Assembly (NCBI GenBank): GCA_027307045.1
Contig: DAHUXR010000017.1
Coordinates: 1 to 53,021, forward strand
DNA from: Acidobacteriaceae bacterium
Lineage (GTDB): Bacteria > Acidobacteriota > Terriglobia > Terriglobales > Acidobacteriaceae
DNA length: 53,021 nt
Direction of reading: 5' to 3'
The notes under the pieces are model-generated. The model ran no database searches, had not been told where the DNA came from, and was given only the letters and a program-made list of their open reading frames with translations. The stretch's first letter is position 1, and every line of letters begins with the position of its first letter. Shown here piece by piece: positions 45,409 to 53,021 of the stretch. The translations under genes were made by a program, and so were the position numbers.

Positions 45409-45560
45409 AACATCTCCTTTTTTAGTGCGCTCCTAACCACGTTCCTTCGCGGAGCCGCGCTCTTGCAGGCGAAGGCACACATTGAGTGTGAATTTCCTGG
45501 AAAAACCGAGTTCGGCCTGAAGAAGAGATGAACGAAAGCAATCCGCCGCATTGGAGGCGG
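45409..45560 (-). promoter_or_regulatory. Structured 5' leader of the 43729 gene
   Basis: Three stems stand in a row: CCTTCGC/GCGAAGG (45444-45475) with an inner GAGC-CGC-GCTC stem, CACAC-ATTGA-GTGTG (45476-45490), and CCGCC/GGCGG (45543-45560). A purine-rich ribosome site (AAAAAGGAG on the - strand) lies next to the start. I checked for the GCAAACC and related signatures of cyclic-di-GMP-I riboswitches and did not find them. The rest of the gap to 45974 shows nothing else. Confidence 0.35.
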
Positions 45561-45974
45561 GGGTAGTTCCTGCCAGGGCCGGCGAAATGGCGATGTCTTG
45601 GTACTGAACTTACCAATACAAGCATGTAAGCCGAAATATAAAATTTTCAACCCGTCTTGTATCTGCTTTCTTGTCTATCTAGTGAGAGCCGCTGATCCAT
45701 CGTTTCACAAACCGCGGATAAGTTTTATCTATTGAAAATCTAATCATGCTTATCAAGCGTTACTAGGTAAATAAGTGCAGAAGTATTGATAGGGAGAGGC
45801 GTCCGTGCAAGCTGGCACATCCGGCATAGAATGAAAGGCTATGGCGGGGCCAATAATTACGTGGCGACGGCTGCTCTTCGCAACAAGTATTTCTCGTGAT
45901 GGGCTGACAGGCAGATCACGAACGCATGCATCTTCTTCGAACTCCAGACCGCATGCAGTCGACCGGGTACGAAT

Positions 45975-47042
45975 TCAGTCACGACCCGCGCCCAGCGGCG
46001 TGAATCGGGTTCTGATTCTGGAGACGGTGTAGTGCTTCACCTGCGCGCACCATTGCGAGTCCACCGCCTCCGCCAGACCGAAAATACGCAAGTCGAGCGC
46101 AAGGTTGGTGACATAAATAAATTCGCCATTCCCGCTGAACGCCGGACTGGCAGGGAAGAGCAATCCGCGAGGCGTGCCTGAGCGAGTGAGTCCTTCAAAA
46201 TCGCCCAGCCTGGCTAACAGTTTGCCGGTGGGGCTGACCACGTCAATTTCGTCGTTCTGGTTGGCGGCCACCCAGAGGTTGTCATGCGCGTCAATGGCGA
46301 TTCCGTCTGCGCCGTTGATGCTATTGACGAAAACCACGGGTTTTTCTGGCGTGCCGTTATTTACAGGAATCTGCACAATCGCGTCATTGCCGGTGTTTGC
46401 GACAAACAGCGTTGTTTCCTCGTGATTGAACTCCACGCCATTCGCGCCGAAAGGTGGCACGCCGGCGGTGGTAAGCAAAGCGTCAGTCACCCATGCGGTT
46501 CCAGGGCCGCCGTTGGCGCCTGTCTTCCAAATAATGCCCTGAGCAGAATCCGAAACATAGACATTCCCAGCGGAATCGAACGTAATTCCATTCAGGCCGG
46601 AGCTGCCTGTAACGGTCATGAAAACGGAAGAAGCGCCGGTAAATGGATCGACGCGCAGAACCTGTCCACCGCCAAAATCGATAACCAGCAAAGCACCCGT
46701 CTGAGGATGGAATGCGATTCCCAACAGATGTGGTGATGAACTCTGCACGCTCACATTGCGCAGGAGCTTGCCCTGGCGATTGAAAACGTAAAGCTGTCCC
46801 AGGCCGGTGACTGGGCCCGCTGCATTGAAGCCGAACGTAGCAACATACACATTGCCGTCCGGGCCCACCGTAAGACCCTCTGGTCCGGAAGCGCCGTCCG
46901 GCAGAACGGCAAAAAGTTCAGCCGCCTCGCGAGTAGATACCGTGCGATCTTCTCCGCTTGCGCGTGGCGTGGCTGCCAATGCTAAAGACAACATCAGCAC
47001 CGCAATACTCGTTTTGTTCCACAGGCTCTGATTGATTCTCAT
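45975..47042 (-). CDS. Exported SMP-30/NHL-type beta-propeller protein
   Basis: A 355-residue exported six-bladed propeller. The signal peptide lies in residues ~1-30 ('SIAVLMLSLALAATPRASGE'). Repeats of the form 'GPDGNVYVATFG', 'DSAGNVYVSDSAQG', 'DAHDNLWVAANQN' and 'ANGVEFNHEETTLFVANTGN' are the blade ends of SMP-30/gluconolactonase and NHL proteins. Such proteins are lactonases or binding propellers; the calcium ligands cannot be assigned with certainty. The ATG at 47042 has GGGAGG 5 bases before it; an in-frame ATG at 47138 would add 32 residues ahead of the signal. Upstream and in opposite context is tRNA-Arg. Confidence 0.82.
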   Translation of the reverse strand: MRINQSLWNKTSIAVLMLSLALAATPRASGEDRTVSTREAAELFAVLPDGASGPEGLTVGPDGNVYVATFGFNAAGPVTGLGQLYVFNRQGKLLRNVSVQSSSPHLLGIAFHPQTGALLVIDFGGGQVLRVDPFTGASSVFMTVTGSSGLNGITFDSAGNVYVSDSAQGIIWKTGANGGPGTAWVTDALLTTAGVPPFGANGVEFNHEETTLFVANTGNDAIVQIPVNNGTPEKPVVFVNSINGADGIAIDAHDNLWVAANQNDEIDVVSPTGKLLARLGDFEGLTRSGTPRGLLFPASPAFSGNGEFIYVTNLALDLRIFGLAEAVDSQWCAQVKHYTVSRIRTRFTPLGAGRD

Positions 47043-47180
47043 AGGTCCTCCCAGATGGCTGCCGTGAATTGATTCCGGCAAAAAGAAGTAGGCTGAAAAT
47101 TGTAGTTGAAGGCGTTGCCATGCGCACGTGGCCGGCAATTCAGCGAGGGCAACGCGAAAGAATTTGGAGTTGCTGAAAGA

Positions 47181-47257
47181 TGGTAGGCCCGGCCCGATTC
47201 GAACGGGCGACCCTCTGCTTAGAAGGCAGATGCTCTATCCAACTGAGCTACGGGCCC
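47181..47257 (-). tRNA. tRNA-Arg (anticodon UCU)
   Basis: The - strand reads GGGCCCGTAGCTCAGTTGGA at the 5' end, an anticodon arm with loop CTTCTAA (anticodon TCT), a T arm GCCCG-TTCGAAT-CGGGC, and an encoded CCA end. All four stems pair; the first acceptor pair is G-U. It reads AGA (and AGG by wobble), rare arginine codons in GC-rich genomes. Confidence 0.97.
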
Positions 47258-47599
47258 GTGCATTTATTTTATCAGCGACCCGAGAAATATCCACCGGCCA
47301 AATTATCACATCGAGCGCCGGGAAGCTTAGGCGTACACCTTACCAAACGGGTTTTACGAGTACTGTCGAAGTTCTCTCGGAAAAACCCTCGCTAATGTTT
47401 AAGGTGTTTCGACGTGCAAATCCCTCCACCGACTATACTTCCATTGCGCGAATGCTAGGCAAAGCACAAGATTTTACGATATAGTTCTGATCATTGACGT
47501 CTATCGTTTAACCCAACTCTTGCCTCCGGAGATACGTTGCATGGACGCCGGCTGGCTCAGTTCGCGTGAGCGTCATATTTCAGAGACTTGCATCTCAAG
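47258..47599. other. Non-coding stretch between tRNA-Arg and SLBB remnant
   Basis: About 340 bp. It should contain the tRNA promoter (on the - strand, just right of 47257). I find no gene, no second copy of the tRNA 3' end and no integrase remains. Confidence 0.5.
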
Positions 47600-47875
47600 A
47601 TGACATTCTTGCGCTATCCATTAGGCGGCCCTGCAAAAAACGGCGACAAAGGCAGGTCATTTGTCATCCGCGTGGATGGCACTACCGTGAGCGAGCATGG
47701 TCATAGTGGGCTGCTGGTAAATAGTTTTGAACTGGCACGACTGATGCCGGGCAATACGATTGCGGTGCCAGAAAAACTGGACAAAGGCGCCACGCTGAGA
47801 GGCTTTAAGGATCGGACCAAGATCATCAGCACGTCTGTGATTGGAGCGGCAGCGGCCAAAGTGCTCTTCCCGTAA
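47600..47875 (+). pseudogene. C-terminal remnant of an SLBB-type polysaccharide export protein
   Basis: A 91-residue open frame: 'DGTTVSEHGHSGLLVNSFEL', 'ARLMPGNTIAVPEKLDKGAT', 'LRGFKDRTKIISTSV' and 'GAAAAKVL'. This is the usual C-terminal end of acidobacterial SLBB/Wza-like export proteins (a 'PGDTIVVPEKLDK' segment followed by a last hydrophobic helix). The N-terminal polysaccharide-export and SLBB domains are absent: upstream is non-coding and a tRNA. Either a deletion remnant or a shortened gene still expressed. It stands 9 bp ahead of rfbB, so it could serve only as its leader cistron. Confidence 0.6.
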
Positions 47876-47884
47876 CAACGACAA

Positions 47885-48958
47885 ATGACAAGATCACAGC
47901 AATCGATTCTGGTGACGGGCGGGGCCGGTTTTATCGGCTCCAACTTCATATTGCATTGGCTGGCGCAAGAAGGTTCGCGGGTGGTGAACCTTGACAAGCT
48001 TACGTATGCCGGCAATCCCGCCAACCTGGCTGAGCTTAGCGACGACAATCGTTACGTGTTCGCGCGCGGCGATATCAATGATGCGGAGCTGGTACGCGAT
48101 TTACTGCAACGCTACAAGCCGGCGGCAATCGTTCATTTTGCGGCGGAAAGTCATGTAGACCGTTCCATCCACAATGCTCAGGAATTTATCCGCACCAACA
48201 TTGAGGGAACGTTCCAATTGCTTCAGGTCGCGCGCCAGTATTGGACCGGTCTCGCGAAAACAGAAAAACAAAATTTTCGTTTTCTGCACGTCTCAACAGA
48301 CGAAGTCTATGGCTCGCTTGGGCCTACCGATCCGGCCTTTACCGAAAAGACGCCATTTGCCCCCAACAGCCCTTACGCAGCTTCAAAAGCTTCTTCCGAT
48401 CATCTGGTAAGAGCGTTTCATCATACGTATGGACTGCCCACGCTGACTACCAATTGTTCCAACAATTATGGCCCTTACCAGTTTCCGGAAAAGCTGATTC
48501 CGCTGATGATCCACAATGCCACTGTGAGCAAGCCCTTACCGGTTTATGGCGACGGGTTGAATGTCCGCGATTGGCTTTATGTTAAAGACCATTGTGAAGC
48601 GATCCGCCAAGTGCTAAGTAAGGGCCGCGTTGGCGAGTGTTATAACGTAGGTGGCAACAGTGAGAAGAGCAATATTGAGGTGATTCGTGAGATTTGCGCC
48701 ATTCTTTCCCAGCTAAGGACTGGCCGCGGATATGAATCATTGATCACATATGTCAAAGACAGGCCCGGCCACGATCGGCGATACGCAATGGATTGCACCA
48801 AGATCCGCAGCGAACTGGGATGGACGCCGAGTGAAAGTTTTTCCAGCGGATTGCGCAAGACCGTCGAGTGGTATTTGGCGCATGAAGAATGGATCTCGTC
48901 AGTAACTTCAGGCGCGTACAGGGAATGGATCAATCTCCACTATCACACTGCACCGTGA
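47885..48958 (+). CDS. rfbB: dTDP-glucose 4,6-dehydratase
   Basis: Second step of dTDP-L-rhamnose synthesis: converts dTDP-glucose to dTDP-4-keto-6-deoxyglucose with bound NAD+. The 357-residue protein has the Rossmann motif [11 protein letters not shown] at ~11-21, '[11 protein letters not shown]', the catalytic '[10 protein letters not shown]' and Y-x3-K in SPYAASK, and '[20 protein letters not shown]', all diagnostic. It opens the rfbB-rfbA-rfbD run. Confidence 0.96.
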   Translation: MTRSQQSILVTGGAGFIGSNFILHWLAQEGSRVVNLDKLTYAGNPANLAELSDDNRYVFARGDINDAELVRDLLQRYKPAAIVHFAAESHVDRSIHNAQEFIRTNIEGTFQLLQVARQYWTGLAKTEKQNFRFLHVSTDEVYGSLGPTDPAFTEKTPFAPNSPYAASKASSDHLVRAFHHTYGLPTLTTNCSNNYGPYQFPEKLIPLMIHNATVSKPLPVYGDGLNVRDWLYVKDHCEAIRQVLSKGRVGECYNVGGNSEKSNIEVIREICAILSQLRTGRGYESLITYVKDRPGHDRRYAMDCTKIRSELGWTPSESFSSGLRKTVEWYLAHEEWISSVTSGAYREWINLHYHTAP

Positions 48959-48982
48959 AGACCGCATAGTTATGGATCAGGC

Positions 48983-49870
48983 ATGAATCAGGAACGCAAA
49001 GGCATTATTCTGGCGGGCGGCTCGGGAAGCCGGTTGCATCCGGTCACCCAGGCGGTTTCCAAGCAACTGCTGCCCATTTATGACAAGCCAATGATCTACT
49101 ATCCGATCAGCGTACTGATGCTGGCCCGGATCAGAAACATTCTTATCATTTCAACTCCGGCGGATACGCCGCGTTTTGAGCAGCTCCTGGGGGACGGCCG
49201 TCGCTGGGGACTTAATTTAGGTTATGCCGTGCAGCCCGCGCCGGAAGGCCTGGCGCAGGCCTTCATCATAGGCAAGCAGTTTCTTGCGGGAAGCGCGAGC
49301 GCACTGATTTTGGGCGACAACATTTTCTATGGGCAGGATTTATCTAATAGCCTGCGCCACGCTTCAGCCCGGACCGAAGGCGCGACAGTGTTTGCTTATC
49401 CGGTCAACGATCCGGAGCGTTACGGCGTGATTGAGTTTGATCGCGCGGGTAAGGCGTTAAGCATTGAGGAAAAGCCCAAAGCGCCAAAGTCACGCTATGC
49501 CGTGACAGGGCTGTACTTTTACGATCCTGAAGTGGTGGAAGTTGCGGCGCAGTTGAAACCTTCAGCGCGTGGCGAACTGGAGATCACGGACGTGAACCGC
49601 TGGTATCTTGAGCGTGGCCGGCTTGCGGCAGAAATCTTTGGCCGCGGCATGGCATGGCTCGACACAGGCACGCATGACTCTCTGCTGGAAGCAGCTTCTT
49701 TTATCCAGACCATTGAGAAGCGGCAGGGATTGAAGGTCGCCTGTCCGGAAGAGATAGCTTTCAAGCTTGGCTTCATCACTGCATCTGAACTGGAGGCCCT
49801 GGCGCGGGCGCACGGCTCCAATGGATACGGTCAATATCTTCGCGGGCTGCTGGAAAGGCCTGCTTTCTAA
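48983..49870 (+). CDS. rfbA: Glucose-1-phosphate thymidylyltransferase
   Basis: First step of dTDP-rhamnose synthesis: dTTP + glucose-1-phosphate to dTDP-glucose. The 295-residue protein has the nucleotidyltransferase start '[20 protein letters not shown]', '[16 protein letters not shown]', '[10 protein letters not shown]' and '[14 protein letters not shown]', which identify RmlA/RfbA. Normal length. It lies 24 bp after rfbB. Confidence 0.97.
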   Translation: MNQERKGIILAGGSGSRLHPVTQAVSKQLLPIYDKPMIYYPISVLMLARIRNILIISTPADTPRFEQLLGDGRRWGLNLGYAVQPAPEGLAQAFIIGKQFLAGSASALILGDNIFYGQDLSNSLRHASARTEGATVFAYPVNDPERYGVIEFDRAGKALSIEEKPKAPKSRYAVTGLYFYDPEVVEVAAQLKPSARGELEITDVNRWYLERGRLAAEIFGRGMAWLDTGTHDSLLEAASFIQTIEKRQGLKVACPEEIAFKLGFITASELEALARAHGSNGYGQYLRGLLERPAF

Positions 49871-49935
49871 CCCGATCCGGCGTGCGAAAAGTTAATCGAT
49901 TAGCACTCGCCATGGGCTTTTGTCTTTTTGCACAA

Positions 49936-50862
49936 ATGAATCGAACTGATTTAAAAATCGTCATCGTTGGCCGTAACGGTCAGCTTGCGTGGGAGGCTAA
50001 CCAGCAGTTTCAAGGGCTGGGCCAGATCATTTGTCTGGGCCGGCCTGAGATTGATTTGCTGGATATCAAGGGCGTGCGAGAGGAGATGCGCAGGATTAAG
50101 CCGTCGGTAATAGTCAATGCCGCAGCCTATACCGCAGTTGACCAGGCGGAATCTGAGTCTGAAGCCGCAATGAAAATCAATGCGGAAGCGCCGGCGGCGA
50201 TGGCCGAAGAAGCGAAGCGTTCAGGTGGGTTATTCATCACGTATTCCACTGACTATGTTTTTGACGGAAAGAAAGCTACGCCGTACAGCGAGACCGATCC
50301 CACAGCATCGCTCAACGTGTATGGCGCGAGCAAGTTAAGTGGCGAGAAAGCTGTAGAAGCCGTTGGGGGAAGCTATCTTATATTTCGCACGTCATGGGTT
50401 TACGGAGCGCGCGGCAAGAATTTTCTAAAGACCATTGTCAAGCTGGCGGCGGAAAGACCGGAGTTGAGAATAGTGGATGATCAAGTGGGCGCGCCGACCT
50501 GGAGCCGTGATCTGGCTGACGCAACCAGGAAGATTCTCGAGAAGCTGGTCTCGCAATCTTCTCCCTCCAAGACTTCAATAGGCGAGTCTTTGGGTGACCG
50601 TCGCGGCATCTATCACATGAGTGCCACCGGAAGCGTCTCATGGTACGGGTTTGCCGCCGCGATTTTGCAAGAGATGGGGAAGCGTGGCTTATCGAAGGGC
50701 ACGTTGGCGAAACTTGTGCCGATACCAAGCAGCGAGTATCCAACCCCTGCCGCGAGACCGCATAATTCACGGCTATGCAATGACAAGCTGAAGAATTCTT
50801 TTGGTGTGACGCTCCCGGCGTGGCGCGAGTCGCTTGCGCGCGTGATGGACGAGCTTGGCTGA
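49936..50862 (+). CDS. rfbD: dTDP-4-dehydrorhamnose reductase
   Basis: Last step of dTDP-L-rhamnose synthesis, an NADPH-dependent reductase of the SDR family. The 308-residue protein has 'IVIVGRNGQLAWE' (Gly motif), 'VNAAAYTAVDQAESE', 'YSTDYVFDGKKATPYSETD', Y-x3-K in YGASK and 'RTSWVYGARGKNFLKT'. The ATG at 49936 gives the usual length; a GTG at 49882 would add 18 residues and has no better ribosome site. rfbC (3,5-epimerase), needed between rfbB and rfbD, is not in this window. Confidence 0.93.
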   Translation: MNRTDLKIVIVGRNGQLAWEANQQFQGLGQIICLGRPEIDLLDIKGVREEMRRIKPSVIVNAAAYTAVDQAESESEAAMKINAEAPAAMAEEAKRSGGLFITYSTDYVFDGKKATPYSETDPTASLNVYGASKLSGEKAVEAVGGSYLIFRTSWVYGARGKNFLKTIVKLAAERPELRIVDDQVGAPTWSRDLADATRKILEKLVSQSSPSKTSIGESLGDRRGIYHMSATGSVSWYGFAAAILQEMGKRGLSKGTLAKLVPIPSSEYPTPAARPHNSRLCNDKLKNSFGVTLPAWRESLARVMDELG

Positions 50863-51516
50863 CGAGGGTTACGTCTGAAGTGTGAGTGTCGAGCTTTCAG
50901 CCATAATTGACCGGTCAATCCAGAGCACCAGCAATGGCTTTGCCAGCCAGGGGCTTTGCTTTTCCGATGCCCAGATTTCCCGATGTCCGGATTGCGATCA
51001 GCTTTTTCTTCTTCTCTATGTCCCCGATTTTAGGCAGCCAGGGGAAGTCGGGAAAGTCTCCCAAGACCCACTGGCTTTTCAGAGTGTCATACACAATCTT
51101 GACCAAGTTTCCTTGCCGGTGCTATTTCCTCCTCTGCGACGGTGTTTGATTCGTTGATAGAACCGTTACAGATCGAGGTTGTACCGCTTTTCCACCGGCC
51201 CACGCTGCACCAACGGCGTGTGGCATGGCTTATTGCACTGTTTGGTGATGCGGCCGCTGCGTTCACTTTCATTGAAATTGGCTATTTTGGATACCAGCCA
51301 CAGATACGCCGCAAGCTCATCTTTATCCGCGAAGTCGCTGATCTTACCAATACTTGCATCTTTATTCGTGCCACCTCCGTGGTATGTTGTGTTCCTCCGA
51401 TTAACGCGCGATTTACGGCAATGACGCGCGGTCACGACGATTTCCTGTTGACACTCCAGCTACAATGGACAAGATTTTTTCAATGCAACCTTTAACTTTT
51501 AGCTAAAAAGGACCCA
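50863..51516. other. Non-coding stretch between rfbD and nupC
   Basis: About 650 bp with no gene I can support. A 14-bp perfect palindrome ATTGACCGGTCAAT lies at 50906-50919. The short frames on either strand (about 60-115 codons) show no domain. The last 15 bp hold the AAAAAGGA ribosome site of the transporter gene. Confidence 0.5.
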
Positions 51517-52785
51517 ATGTCGCGATACGCGGGTTTGCTGGGCATCATCGTTTTTCTGTCGATCGCATATCTCTTCTCCACCAACCGCCGCGCCATCCGA
51601 CTGAAGACGGTCTTGTGGGGACTGGGCCTGCAATTCCTGTTTGCCTGGATCGTGATCCGCTTTACCTGGGGCCAGCGGACGCTGCAAACAGCCGGAACAG
51701 CCGTGAATAAGCTGCTGGCTTACGCTTTTAAAGGATCAACTTTTGTTTTTGGAAATCTCGGTTACCCTGCTGATCCCAACGCGCATTTGCCTTTTCTCGA
51801 TCCTGGTTCGTCTCAGCTTGGTTTCATCTTCGCTTTTCAGGTGTTGCCGACCATTATTTTTATCTCCGCTTTTTTTGCTCTGTTGTATCACCTTGGTGTG
51901 ATGCAAATCATTATCAAAGCCATGGCTTGGGTCATGAACCGCTTGATGGGCGTGAGCGGCGCGGAGTCTCTAAACGTCGCAGCGTCCATCTTTATGGGCC
52001 AAACGGAAGCGCCTCTCACCATTCGACCTCTGCTTCCCGAATGCACGCGTTCTGAACTCATGACCATTATGACGGCGGGAATGGCGCATGTTTCCGGTGG
52101 CATTATGGCGGCATATATTGGCTACGGAATCAAAGCGGAAAACCTGCTCGCGGCTGTCATCATGACCGCGCCCGGCACCATCCTGATGGCCAAGATGCTG
52201 GTGCCGGAAACGGAGCATCCTAAGACCGCTGGGACAGTGGAAATCTCGAAAGAAGAAATGCATAAGGACGCCAATATTCTTGGCGCCATCGCTCGCGGCA
52301 CTATCGATGGCGGACAACTTGCCTTCAATGTGGCCATCATGTTGATTTCATTTTTGGCTCTTATCGCTATGGTCAACGGCATCATGGGCTGGACGCACAA
52401 CCACTTCGCTTTTTTCCCCGCCAGCATTCAAAAGGTGCTGGGCGTCATTTTTGCTCCGGTCGCATGGCTGATCGGCGTGCCGGGCAAAGATATTGGCGCG
52501 GTGGGTAGTCTACTGGGCACGCGTACGGTAATCAATGAACTCGTTGCTTATTCAGACCTCGGAGCCATGAAGGCTGCGCTCGATCCTCGCTCCGTTACCA
52601 TCGCCACCTTTGCTCTTTGCGGCTTTGCCAACTTCAGCTCCATCGGTATTCAGATCGGCGGCATTGGCGCGCTGGCGCCAAACAAGCGTGACCAGCTTGC
52701 CAAACTCGGCTTCCGTGCCATGATCGCAGGAACCATGGCCAATCTCATGTCGGCATCAATTGTGGGTCTTTTGATGCGGAGCTGA
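51517..52785 (+). CDS. nupC: Concentrative nucleoside transporter (NupC/CNT family)
   Basis: Ion-coupled uptake of nucleosides across the inner membrane. The 422-residue protein has the CNT layout: three N-terminal membrane segments ('GLLGIIVFLSIAYLFS'), a gate region 'FAFQVLPTIIFISAFFALLY', the nucleoside-binding motif GQTEAPLTI with 'SELMTIMTAGMAHVSGG', and the C-terminal 'GFANFSSIGIQIGGIGALAP'. These Gln/Thr/Glu and Asn/Phe/Ser residues line the substrate site in CNT structures. Length is normal (about 400-425). AAAAAGGA precedes the ATG. The coupling ion (Na+ or H+) cannot be read off. Confidence 0.94.
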   Translation: MSRYAGLLGIIVFLSIAYLFSTNRRAIRLKTVLWGLGLQFLFAWIVIRFTWGQRTLQTAGTAVNKLLAYAFKGSTFVFGNLGYPADPNAHLPFLDPGSSQLGFIFAFQVLPTIIFISAFFALLYHLGVMQIIIKAMAWVMNRLMGVSGAESLNVAASIFMGQTEAPLTIRPLLPECTRSELMTIMTAGMAHVSGGIMAAYIGYGIKAENLLAAVIMTAPGTILMAKMLVPETEHPKTAGTVEISKEEMHKDANILGAIARGTIDGGQLAFNVAIMLISFLALIAMVNGIMGWTHNHFAFFPASIQKVLGVIFAPVAWLIGVPGKDIGAVGSLLGTRTVINELVAYSDLGAMKAALDPRSVTIATFALCGFANFSSIGIQIGGIGALAPNKRDQLAKLGFRAMIAGTMANLMSASIVGLLMRS

Positions 52786-53021
52786 GATTGTTGCAAGCCG
52801 TCTTGCTTACCCGGAGCCGAAACCAGCATGAATAACATGCAATCTCATCCCTTGCGGAGTATCGAACTAAAATTATCTTGGGCTTGCTGCTGGCCGACGG
52901 CGGCTAAAAACTTTCTCATCAATGAAATGGTCCGCGCCGCCTACGTTGGCCTTTAACTAAAAGGTCGATGGAGGACGCACTATTCCATCTGGCCTTTCAG
53001 CTTCAGCCATGCTTGTTTCAT
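52786..53021. other. 3' end of window, nothing assigned
   Basis: No supported gene. A 41-codon frame from 52828 has no features. On the - strand an open frame enters from the right edge and stops at a TAG near 52980 after about 13 codons ending in KLKGQME; it may be the C-terminus of a gene beyond the window. Confidence 0.35.

Noticed and set aside
45409..45640. Cyclic-di-GMP (GEMM) riboswitch before the 43729 gene.
   Set aside because: The conserved core signatures of the class are not present; only unspecific hairpins are.
47181..50862. The tRNA plus gene remnant plus rfb genes as an integrated element.
   Set aside because: No integrase, no second copy of the tRNA 3' end and no mobility gene were seen, so only a recombination scar is argued.
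50906..50919. Perfect palindrome ATTGACCGGTCAAT, shaped like a TetR-type operator.
   Set aside because: A 14-bp perfect palindrome is expected about three times by chance in 53 kb, and no regulator or start codon is nearby.

Overview
This window reads as a chromosomal segment of an Acidobacteriota genome, most likely of the Terriglobia type. The basis is my recognition of the protein families and their combinations: BlaI regulator with M56 metalloprotease, M61-PDZ and ERMP1-like M28 peptidases, SpoIIE phosphatase behind a membrane sensor, a CusCBA set headed by a Cys-rich exported protein, and intergenic DNA full of dispersed repeats. There is no rRNA in the window, so the placement is inference. 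I saw no transposase, integrase, phage gene or CRISPR array.

Region by region. 1-8.4 kb: end of a PQQ-type beta-propeller protein with a clean terminator, thymidylate kinase, a small zinc-ribbon protein, an M61 peptidase, a PIG-L deacetylase, a patatin, a Nudix hydrolase and several exported proteins of unknown role. 8.5-13 kb: a divergent XRE regulator/small-protein pair, a basic protein behind a structured leader, an alpha-carbonic anhydrase, and an orphan type II thioesterase behind a densely folded leader. 13-16.8 kb: an ERMP1-like M28 peptidase, a decayed TolB-like lipoprotein and a DinB-fold protein.

16.8-28.7 kb is the centre of interest: a molybdenum-hydroxylase block. A MocA-XdhC_C fusion, an exported protein, a convergent XdhC and a membrane SpoIIE phosphatase lead into coxM-coxS-coxL-coxG-coxD-coxE-coxF. 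CoxL carries AYRCSFR, the motif of form I aerobic CO dehydrogenase (Mo-S-Cu site, cytosine-dinucleotide cofactor). The last gene is an XdhC/CoxF-type protein fused to a C-terminal YHS domain. I propose that it helps load copper.

28.9-39.5 kb: blaI-M56 followed by an exported HtrA/DegP-type protease. Both promoter regions carry nearly the same 16-bp palindrome, which suggests one BlaI regulon. A convergent cusCBA-like Cu(I)/Ag(I) efflux operon follows, with CusA's three-methionine site preserved. 40-53 kb: rpsU (TTG start), ligA, gmd, two secreted beta-propeller-type proteins, tRNA-Arg(UCU), an SLBB export-protein remnant, rfbB-rfbA-rfbD (rfbC absent here) and a CNT nucleoside transporter.

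Two non-coding signals recur: a ~150-bp repeat present twice (11.8 kb and 39.8 kb) and a ~35-bp repeat present four times (1.8, 7.2, 9.5 and 11.5 kb).
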